Source: JAEYXS01 sp943367715
GTDB taxonomy: Bacteria; Verrucomicrobiota; Verrucomicrobiia; Limisphaerales; JAEYXS01
Assembly: GCA_943367715.1 (NCBI GenBank)
Contig: CALRJY020000004.1
Coordinates: 201,604-265,603 of the forward strand
Length of the DNA stretch: 64,000 nt
Direction of reading: 5' to 3'
Below, piece by piece: positions 8,730 to 15,142 of this stretch. The notes below the pieces were generated by a model. That model ran no database searches and had not been told where the DNA came from. It saw nothing but the letters and a program-made list of their open reading frames with translations. The position numbers and the translations under genes are program-made. Within the stretch, counting starts at the first letter, position 1. Every line of letters starts with the position of its first letter.

Positions 8730-11378
8730 TTACTTAAGGGTCTTCAGGTAGAGCACGAGGGCTTCGATCTGGGCGTCGGTGATGACGCCTTCGTAGCTGG
8801 GCATGCCGGCATCGGATTTCTCGAAGCCTTTGACCATTTTGGCTACCGGGTCTTTGATGGATTCGCGCAGGTAGGCTTCATCGGCCAGGACCTTGAGGTT
8901 ACCCTTGCCGGCGATCTCGCGTTCGCTGCCGAAGATGCCTTTCCAGGTCGGGCCGACTTTTCCAAGAGTGGACCCATCGGTGGAGTGGCAGGCGACACAG
9001 CCCATCATCTCGGCCACGCGCACGCCTTCGGCCACGGTGATGGGGGTGGCTTCGGCAGCAGCCATGGTGCGGGGGGTGAGATCCACGGTGAGCGGCTCGA
9101 AGCCTTCGGCGGTGGGATTGAACGGGACGAGTTCGTAGGGAGTGAAGTAGGCGTTATTCGCGAAGGGTGCCCCGCCCTTCATGGTGAGGCCCCAGCCGAC
9201 GCGCATCTGCATGACGGGTTTCATATCCGGCAGGCCGATGAACACTGTCTTGCCATCTTTGGAGAGGTAGGCGCTGCTGGGGACCATGGTGTCGGTGCCT
9301 TTGCTGCCATCAAGTTTGAAGTGCGGTGAGCCGTAGGCGGGGGTGCGTTTGTAGTTCCAACGTTCGACGGAGAAGCTGGCGAGATTGGTCGCTTGCTGGG
9401 CTTCCACGGGGACATCGAAGCGAAGCAGGACGCCTTTATCCATCGGCACGATCTCACGCGGGACGCTGCTGGGCGCGCCGGTGTAGCGGACGCGGGTGAT
9501 GCCGCTGATGTTCGTGGCGGTGGAGCCCCAGATCTGCATGCCGGTGACGTAGAGCTGGCCATCGATGGGGTTCACGGCACCGTTGATGGGTGCGTAACTG
9601 AAGTCGCGGAACAAGCTGATGACGGCGGCTTGCGGTTTGGTACCGCGCTCGTTCATACGGACGAGGAAGAGCTCGGGCCTGTTGTAGCCGAGGTGGATGA
9701 GGGCACCGGTAAGGGAGCCCATCTTGGCATCGGCGAGCCAGACTTGGCCGACGGCAGAGGAGTTCACGGGATGCGGAATCCAAGTGAGCGGGTCGGCGAT
9801 GGGCGCGGGGTATTGCTCCTTCGGCAGCAGGTGCGTGAGGAAGCCGTGATATTCATTGCCTTTCAAGGCGTAGAGCGGCGTGGCGGGCACGTAGTTCCCC
9901 TGCTGGTCGCTGACGGTGACGAGGCCCGTCTTCGGGTGCATGCCGATGAAGGGTTCGCGAAAGCCGTAGCCGATGGTCTCAAAGGATTTGCCATCGGGGG
10001 CGATGCGCAGGACGGTGCCGTTGTATTTGCCGATGGTGCTCCCCTGCTGACCGCCCTTGGCGATGACGAAGGAACCGTCGGGAGCGAGTTTCAAACCGGC
10101 GGCGAATTCACGCGTCTCGGCGGTTTGAGCGAAGAGGTTGCAGAACATCTCATGGACATCGGCTTCGCCGTTGTTGTCGGTATCCTTCAAGCGCCAGAGG
10201 CCGTTGCGGTCGTTGACGAAGATCTCGCCTTGGCGGATGGCGATGCCCATGGGTTCGTGGAGGCCGGAGGTGAAGCGTTTCCATTGCACCGCTTTCAGGT
10301 CACCGTTCAGACCGGAGGCGAGCCAGACATCGCCATCGAAGGTGACGAATGCGGCGCGGCCATCGGGGAAGAAAGCGAGGTCGGCGAAGCGGACGTTGCG
10401 TTGCCAAGGGTTCTTGTTAGGGATGGGAATGTCATCGAGGACGTAGGCGTCTTTACTCTGGGAGAGTTTGCCGGTGGTGGTGATGGTTTGGGGCCAGCGC
10501 AGAGTCGGTCGAGCAAAGTCCACTTCAAGAACCTTGTCCCAGGTGCCCCCATCTTCCATGACCCACGTGGCATAAGCCAACTCACGGTCTCCAGCTTTTA
10601 TCTTGGCCACACGAACACCACCGTTATTTTTCGATGCTTGGACAACTTTTTCAGAGGTTACGGTGCTAACCAACGGCACATCCCACGCTCCTTCTGCATT
10701 CTTTCGATCATTACCTTCCACTAGCAACAAGTCCTGCCCGGGATGCTCTATAAACGATACCCGTTGAACAGCACGACGCCCATTCACCACATGTGCGGAC
10801 AGGTGATCCTTAATCATCGCTGACCCAACTGTATACTGGAGAACTACTCCATTCTTGAGCAATCGAACGGCTTTGAACTGCCCCTGCTGTGGCTTGAGCG
10901 GCCCCCTGCCCAACTCTTTTTCATCCGGGGCGAGTTCGCGCGGGTCCGTGAGCGACACGGCTTCGCCAGTCTGCCAGCCGGGATAGAGGCCATTGGCGAG
11001 CCAGACTTTGCCAACGGGTTCGGGGAGTTTTCTTTGGCCTTCGGGAACTTTGTAGCCCTGCAATTGATAGGAGCCATAGGACATGGCCACCGGGGTCACG
11101 TTCGTGCCAGACCAAATGGCGGAGACGCGCAGCAGATCGGTATCGAAGCAGGCCCAGCAATCGTGGCCGAGGTTCAGGATGAGGCCGCGCGGGGTGAGGT
11201 TGTTCGTCGGCCAGCCTTCACCAAGATTGCGCGCTTCGAGGACGGAGGAGAAGAAGGGGAAATCTTTTTCGACGAAGGGGGCCCAAGGTGCGTTGGTTTC
11301 GGCGGAGCGGGCGGAGTGCGAGACCCCGAGCAGGAACACGGCGATAAGCAGCCGGCCAAATCGAATGAATTTATGCAT
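8730..11378 (-). CDS. Secreted DUF6797 – beta-propeller – cytochrome c protein
   Basis: 882 residues from ATG 11378, chosen because it gives a signal peptide ending SARSA; the longer frame upstream is non-signal sequence. Residues about 30–260 match DUF6797 (NLGHDCWACFDTDLLRVSAI). A sorbosone dehydrogenase-like propeller follows (about 300–640; WQRNVRFADLAFFPDGRAAF, EIFVNDRNGLWRLKD). A C-terminal cytochrome c domain carries the haem site CVACH at 794–798, with Met859 in AGMPSY as likely sixth ligand. Proteins of this build are common in Planctomycetota and Verrucomicrobia and are thought to oxidise sugars in the periplasm, passing electrons to the haem. Substrate unknown. Confidence 0.85.
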   Translation of the reverse strand: MHKFIRFGRLLIAVFLLGVSHSARSAETNAPWAPFVEKDFPFFSSVLEARNLGEGWPTNNLTPRGLILNLGHDCWACFDTDLLRVSAIWSGTNVTPVAMSYGSYQLQGYKVPEGQRKLPEPVGKVWLANGLYPGWQTGEAVSLTDPRELAPDEKELGRGPLKPQQGQFKAVRLLKNGVVLQYTVGSAMIKDHLSAHVVNGRRAVQRVSFIEHPGQDLLLVEGNDRKNAEGAWDVPLVSTVTSEKVVQASKNNGGVRVAKIKAGDRELAYATWVMEDGGTWDKVLEVDFARPTLRWPQTITTTGKLSQSKDAYVLDDIPIPNKNPWQRNVRFADLAFFPDGRAAFVTFDGDVWLASGLNGDLKAVQWKRFTSGLHEPMGIAIRQGEIFVNDRNGLWRLKDTDNNGEADVHEMFCNLFAQTAETREFAAGLKLAPDGSFVIAKGGQQGSTIGKYNGTVLRIAPDGKSFETIGYGFREPFIGMHPKTGLVTVSDQQGNYVPATPLYALKGNEYHGFLTHLLPKEQYPAPIADPLTWIPHPVNSSAVGQVWLADAKMGSLTGALIHLGYNRPELFLVRMNERGTKPQAAVISLFRDFSYAPINGAVNPIDGQLYVTGMQIWGSTATNISGITRVRYTGAPSSVPREIVPMDKGVLLRFDVPVEAQQATNLASFSVERWNYKRTPAYGSPHFKLDGSKGTDTMVPSSAYLSKDGKTVFIGLPDMKPVMQMRVGWGLTMKGGAPFANNAYFTPYELVPFNPTAEGFEPLTVDLTPRTMAAAEATPITVAEGVRVAEMMGCVACHSTDGSTLGKVGPTWKGIFGSEREIAGKGNLKVLADEAYLRESIKDPVAKMVKGFEKSDAGMPSYEGVITDAQIEALVLYLKTLK

Positions 11379-11513
11379 GTCAGCTTGGCCGGGAACGGTA
11401 GCAAGCGGGGACAATGGTTGCACGAATTGTTTGCGGGGAAATCTGTTCAACCGAATGGAGAAAATGGGTTGGCCAACATTTTGAAATATTGGGGCCTGCT
11501 TTTGCTTATGGGA

Positions 11514-11542
11514 GTTGCTGTGGCCGAGACGGCCACGCTCCA
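11514..11542 (+). repeat. Dispersed palindromic repeat, family A (divergent copy)
   Basis: Reads GTTGCTGTGGCCGAG followed by ACGGCCACGCTCC: a short hairpin with arms GTGGCCG/CGGCCAC. The same pattern (GCTGTG + palindrome + CACGCTCC) recurs at 14041–14067, 46189–46213 (reversed) and 46323–46347. Confidence 0.7.
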
Positions 11543-11543
11543 C

Positions 11544-11945
11544 TTAAGCCATGGGGATCACGAGGACGCGGGTGACTTCGCGGGTTTTGTTCACCACACC
11601 GCTGATGGTGTAGGCGCAGATGGCGATGACGTTGTGTTCCTGCCCTTCCGTGTCCGTGTATTTGAAGCTGGCCACGGCCATGCCGGTGTCATTGCCCACG
11701 CCGCGTTTGCCGAGGATGGGCAGATCGATGGAGGCGACCAAGATATCTTCCGTGGCTTCTTGGGCGTGGAAATCGCGGGCGCGGGTGAGGTCGATCTTTT
11801 CGGTCAGCACATACGCCTGCGTCGTGTCAGCAAGGCGACCGAGCTTGTTCATGAAGGGAACGCCGGCCAGCGGTTTGCGGGTCTTCTTGAAACGGACCTC
11901 AGTGCCCGCTACCCATTGTTGTAAGGTGTGTTTATCGATGCCCAT
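11544..11945 (-). CDS. Hypothetical protein, 133 aa
   Basis: No family recognised. The protein has no signal peptide or membrane segment. It starts MGIDKHTLQQWVAGTEVRF, and the second half is beta-strand-like (MAVASFKYTDTEG, VIAICAYTISGVVNKTREVT). The composition and reading frame look like a real gene and nothing better occupies the stretch. It stands alone, 165 bp upstream of the large DUF6797 gene on the same strand; the gap between them holds a dispersed palindromic repeat at 11514–11542, so cotranscription is uncertain. Confidence 0.55.
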   Translation of the reverse strand: MGIDKHTLQQWVAGTEVRFKKTRKPLAGVPFMNKLGRLADTTQAYVLTEKIDLTRARDFHAQEATEDILVASIDLPILGKRGVGNDTGMAVASFKYTDTEGQEHNVIAICAYTISGVVNKTREVTRVLVIPMA

Positions 11946-12020
11946 GCAGAAATCGCACGTTTATAGGAACTTTGGCGATGGGGTTTTTGTCGCATGGGAA
12001 GGACATGGGCGTCAATCTTC

Positions 12021-12425
12021 TCAAGAAGGGCGAGATAGTAATTTTACATCCAAGGGGGAAACGGAGGCGATGAGATCAAAATCATCATCGAAGGTCACAA
12101 GGGTGGCTTGATGATGCAAGGCGACGGCGGCGATGAGCAGATCGATGGAACCCATGTTGAGGCCATGCTTGCGGCAGGACTGGCCCAGTTCGGCGGCACG
12201 CTTCCAAAGGTCGGCTGGCGTGGTGAGGACGGGAAAGGTCTGGAACTGGCGGGTGAGCAAGCGGTTCTCCTCAGGTGTAGCGTAGCGGAGCACTTCAAAG
12301 GTCACGGGCTCGGCGAGGTGCGCTTCTGGATGGAGGATGTGCGGTTTGATGAATTGCTTGAGCGGGAGCGGTGATTTGGCGCGGGTGAAGTCAATCCAGA
12401 GGCTGGTATCGATCAAGAGGGGCAT
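12021..12425 (-). CDS. vapC: VapC-type PIN-domain toxin
   Basis: 134 residues from ATG 12425. PIN-domain ribonucleases of this kind cleave RNA when freed from their VapB partner. Visible acidic positions are Asp6 in LIDTSLWIDF, a central Glu in VTFEVLR, and the C-terminal SIDLLIAA and VTFDDDF, the typical PIN metal-binding set. The start at 12425 is preceded by GGAGGG at a fitting distance and lies 2 bp after the antitoxin stop; a TTG 15 bp upstream would overlap the antitoxin and is less likely. Forms a two-gene operon with the vapB-like gene. Confidence 0.9.
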   Translation of the reverse strand: MPLLIDTSLWIDFTRAKSPLPLKQFIKPHILHPEAHLAEPVTFEVLRYATPEENRLLTRQFQTFPVLTTPADLWKRAAELGQSCRKHGLNMGSIDLLIAAVALHHQATLVTFDDDFDLIASVSPLDVKLLSRPS

Positions 12426-12427
12426 GC

Positions 12428-12670
12428 TTATTCCCTCCAAGCCTTATTGCGCCGGTGGCTGGCTTTGCGTTCGGCAGCCTGCCCGGCTTCAAAGCCAGCG
12501 AGTTCAACGCCGGATTCGCCGGAAATGAACTTAAGGGCGAGGTGGGCGCGCCGTTTCAGCATCAGGGCATCGGTGACCATCTTGCGGATGGCGGGGCCTT
12601 TCTTTTTCTCGCCGGTGAAAAAGCAGATTTCCTTGATTTCAGAATCAGGGATTTCAACAGTTATTTTCAT
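12428..12670 (-). CDS. vapB: VapB-type antitoxin
   Basis: 80 residues from ATG 12670 (MKITVEIPDSEIKEI). The N-terminal strand–helix has ribbon-helix-helix character (about 1–45), as in antitoxins that bind their own promoter as dimers. The C-terminal half is charged (QAAERKASHRRNKAWRE) and would be the toxin-contacting tail. The stop is 2 bp before vapC. A longer open frame reaches 13000 but runs through a palindromic repeat and is not likely coding. Family call rests on size, fold pattern and the adjacent PIN toxin. Confidence 0.82.
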   Translation of the reverse strand: MKITVEIPDSEIKEICFFTGEKKKGPAIRKMVTDALMLKRRAHLALKFISGESGVELAGFEAGQAAERKASHRRNKAWRE

Positions 12671-12814
12671 ACTTTCAATGTGACACAGTCGGATAAAATG
12701 TCGAGAGGTTACCCACGGGAACTTCAAACCCTCTTTCACAAGGAACTCTATTACACCATTCCCACGGAAAGCTGGCACGCCCTGCCGGGGTGCGGTGGAT
12801 GACAAAAACGATAT

Positions 12815-12875
12815 CCGGTGGTGTCGCTCGCGCCTCGCGAAACCACCGGCTACAAGCTGATATCCCTCCGGGATA
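12815..12875. repeat. REP-like double hairpin repeat
   Basis: First hairpin: arms CCGGTGGT (12815–12822) and ACCACCGG (12842–12849). Second hairpin: TATCCC TCC GGGATA (12861–12875). The combination of an ACCACCGGCTACA arm followed by a small second hairpin is a common intergenic repeat style in Verrucomicrobia and Planctomycetota. It lies between vapB and the 86-aa gene, a 283-bp stretch otherwise without a gene. Confidence 0.65.
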
Positions 12876-12953
12876 AAGCAGTTCATCCGTTCCGTCAGAC
12901 GCGGGAGGTTTTGAGGGAATACAAGGGGTGCGATTTTAAGCAGGAGCGCACAG

Positions 12954-13214
12954 TCAGGCTTTTGGTGAAATATAGACCGGCAAGGGTGTGCCGTCCTCAA
13001 ACTCCTGCAATCTATTTCGCGCCATGGCTATAAGCTCCTCGATAACAACGAGCGGCACATCGTTATCAAATGTCGTGATGATCAAAGAATGGTCTGCATC
13101 ACAACGAAACACTTCGGCGACTACTTCGTCACCAGCAAGCAACTCCACGCCGAGTCCGTCACGGTTCACGTCGGATGCCAACTGCTTTCGGAATGGGCCT
13201 TGAATTGTTTTCAT
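12954..13214 (-). CDS. Hypothetical protein, 86 aa
   Basis: No family recognised. A compact, mixed alpha/beta protein without signal or membrane segment (GVELLAGDEVVAEVFRCDA, then a helix VVIEELIAMARNRLQEFE). It lies 46 bp downstream of the broken DUF2314 gene on the same strand and was probably cotranscribed with it. DUF2314 proteins are often found among small immunity-like genes, so this could be a related accessory gene. That is inference from neighbours only. Confidence 0.65.
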   Translation of the reverse strand: MKTIQGPFRKQLASDVNRDGLGVELLAGDEVVAEVFRCDADHSLIITTFDNDVPLVVIEELIAMARNRLQEFEDGTPLPVYISPKA

Positions 13215-13260
13215 GTTGGAGAGGACTGATGGATAAGCTCAGCAACCTTGCAGCATATTG

Positions 13261-13760
13261 TCAGGCATCCGGCTCATAGGCTTTGACTCCAATGTAGCGA
13301 TCATAATCTGCCCGCTCATTCTCCGGCAACTTAGTGCGTGAAACGCGGAGGGTGTAACCGCCAAACAGTCTCCCGTCTTCGGTAAGCGCCATCCAGTCGA
13401 AAATGTCCTCTCCTTCGAACGCGAGCTGCTGGCCAACCTGATGCCACTTTTGCAATTCCGGGGGAACTTCAAAAAACTGCCTGAAAAAACGCGTTCCTCG
13501 GGATAGTAGTGAACTCCAGTTAGCCATAGGAAAAGGAAACGGTCCTCGCCCAGACGTTCCGATTCATCAGGATCGCGAAAGCGTAGTTTGGCCGAAAAGT
13601 ATGCAGGGATGCCGCTCTGGACGTGCTCAATGAAGCGTGGAAGTGTCCGGCTGGCACTGGCATACGCCTCCTGGAAGCTGGCATCGTTTTGGGCAACGGC
13701 TGTGAAGAGCGGCTGCGTTTGCCCGGAACTAAATGTACGTGTCGTCATGGGGACAGTCAT
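13261..13760 (-). pseudogene. DUF2314 protein gene with a single-base frameshift
   Basis: Two frames join to give one DUF2314 protein. The first part (from 13760) runs to YYPEERVFSGSF; the second, in another frame, continues FEVPPELQKWHQVGQQLAFE, then DWMALTEDGRLFGGYTLRVS, the family's hallmark end, stopping at 13261. The joined product is restored if one A is added to the run of six A at 13471–13476 (T run on the coding strand). As written, the first frame reads on into nonsense and stops at 13239. Either a real disabling mutation or a homopolymer sequencing error. ATG 13760 follows AAAGGTGA closely; ATG 13748 is an alternative. Confidence 0.85.
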
Positions 13761-13921
13761 TCACCTTTTGTGAATTCAAGTTAGTGAGCATCGATGGTCT
13801 GTCGAGTGGATAATATCTTATGGATGAAGAATCGGGTCGTCGCTACGCGACTTGGTTTGCTAGGGCGTTTATCCGTGCATTTCATACACGGCTACCATCG
13901 GGTCGTGCCGATGGCACTATG

Positions 13922-13961
13922 CGTCAAGCCGCGTTCAGAAAGCGGAGGCAAGCTTCCGCAC
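13922..13961 (-). repeat. Dispersed palindromic repeat, family B (composite copy)
   Basis: Contains CGTCAAGCCGCG (13922–13933) followed by AGCGGAGGCAAGCTTCCGCA (13941–13960). The same two modules occur together, reversed, at 21530–21579. Confidence 0.65.
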
Positions 13962-14040
13962 GACACAAAGGAATCGCCGAGGCTTACTGGGTGCGTCGGG
14001 GCCGGCTTGTGGTCGTGAGGAGGCGTGGTTGCCGTGCGTG

Positions 14041-14067
14041 GCTGTGCCCGAGACGGGCACGCTCCGC
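14041..14067 (+). repeat. Dispersed palindromic repeat, family A
   Basis: GCTGTGCCCGAG followed by ACGGGCACGCTCCGC. Arms GTGCCCG/CGGGCAC form a small hairpin. Related copies lie at 11514–11542, 46189–46213 and 46323–46347. Confidence 0.75.
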
Positions 14068-14388
14068 AAAAAAAATCTTCATTTGTAATTTATTGGGCGG
14101 CAATTGATTAGAAATGGTGAACTGAATTTTCAGAAAAAGTGATTGATGATTGCGATGTTTTTGATATGGTTTTCCGTGCTGGCAACTCGTTGCTGGTAAA
14201 GGACGGGCGGAACGGTGGTTGTGCTCTTTCGGAGCGACAGACAGCCACTGGAAATCCCAAGTCATCAAACATATCGATGTGATGTATTGCATTGTTATGT
14301 CCTGCGTTGGCGGGGAGGTGACAGTTCTTATGGAGCCATTATGGAGATGGTGTGTGGGTGAGAACCGTTCAGGCGCCTTGGCGAAAAG

Positions 14389-14418
14389 AGTCAGGGCTCG
14401 ACAGAGTCTCGCCCTACC
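14389..14418 (-). repeat. Dispersed palindromic repeat, family C
   Basis: On the minus strand reads GGTAGGGCGAGACTC then TGTCGAGCCCTGACT. A near-identical unit is found at 17906–17935 on the plus strand after ppdK. Embedded in copy A of the long element and absent from copy B. Confidence 0.75.
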
Positions 14419-14713
14419 GAATCTCGTAGGATATGTGAGTGTGTCGGGCGCCTGGATCAGGGCTCGTAAGCTGGAGGGGGAACGGGACGTCGGTCGGTAT
14501 AGGATTATATGACCGGTCGGGGAATCCCTAATACCCACTGCGGAACCAGCCGAGTCAGGGACAGGCGCGAAGTTCGCGCTTCCCTATAGGGAGGAAGCAA
14601 AGACAGACACAGCACAGGGGTCGGATGGTTTCATTGTTCTTTGAAATAGTTCCCTAAAGGAACGCAGCAGTTCGAATTCGCGAGACTTCGAGGTGGCAAG
14701 CCACCTCGGGCGG

Positions 14714-14739
14714 AAAGCGGAGGCAAGCCTCCGCACTCC
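14714..14739 (-). repeat. Dispersed palindromic repeat, family B
   Basis: On the minus strand reads GGAGTGCGGAGG then CTTGCCTCCGCTTT: arms GCGGAGGC/GCCTCCGC. Related copies are at 13941–13961 (minus) and 21530–21555 (plus). Confidence 0.75.
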
Positions 14740-15142
14740 AAAGTCGTCGCCGAAGTCGAACGGGCGTTTTCTTGCGAAGTGGCTGGCGAGAATCGGATCC
14801 GGGAGGTTTGGCCTGATGATATAGTGCCGCAGCACAGGAGTTCATCGTAGGAGCAACTCTGAACGGACGAGATGGGAAGGCGACTTCAAGGAACGTTAAA
14901 ACAGTTAAATGGGTTAAAAGGTTAAATCATTCAGGCAGGGACGACGTGGAAGTCATCCTTACCAGGAGAGGTCACGGACGGCGACACGCCGTCCCTCCCG
15001 AGGGGTTTGGGGTGGCGAAAAAGGGGCATTTTAGGCATTTAACGCCAATTACCCCGTTGACACCCCCCACCCCTCTGGTACCTTCCGTGCTCCGTTTTCC
15101 ACGGAAAAATCCGTTAAAAAAGTTAATCGTTCTATACCATTT

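Larger units (their letters stand above)
14083..14890 (+). repeat. Long intergenic element, copy A (~0.8 kb)
   Basis: Matches the reverse complement of 41775–42622 over most of its length with scattered substitutions and indels. Shared blocks include TGTAATTTATTGGG, GCTCTTTCGGAGCGACA, GGGAACGGGACGTCGGTC, CACTGCGGAACC, TTTCATTGTTCTTTGAAATA, AGTGGCTGGCGAG and CGCAG.ACAGGAG. Each copy carries different short palindromic insertions (here 14389–14418 and 14680–14740). No frame stays open across it in both copies. The end lies 253 bp before ppdK and in the same orientation. It may be a decayed mobile element or a conserved structured RNA/leader. Confidence 0.75.
13761..15142. other. Gene-free, repeat-rich stretch (1.38 kb)
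   Basis: No open frame here has protein-like composition or a homologous feel. The stretch holds dispersed palindromes (13922–13961, 14041–14067, 14389–14418, 14714–14739) and copy A of an ~0.8 kb element (14083–14890) that recurs inverted near 42 kb. A hairpin GACGGCGACACGCCGTC lies at about 14977–14993. The last ~100 bp before ppdK are AT-rich and include TTGACA near 15057, which may be part of the ppdK promoter; the matching −10 is weak. Confidence 0.75.

Noticed and set aside
9393..10724. 443-residue open frame opposite the DUF6797 gene
   Set aside because: Gly/Asp/Val-rich shadow of a high-GC gene with clear domains on the minus strand.
13794..14538. Short open frames in the 13.8–14.5 kb stretch
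   Set aside because: Overlap palindromic repeats and the long repeat element; not preserved in the second copy at 42 kb.
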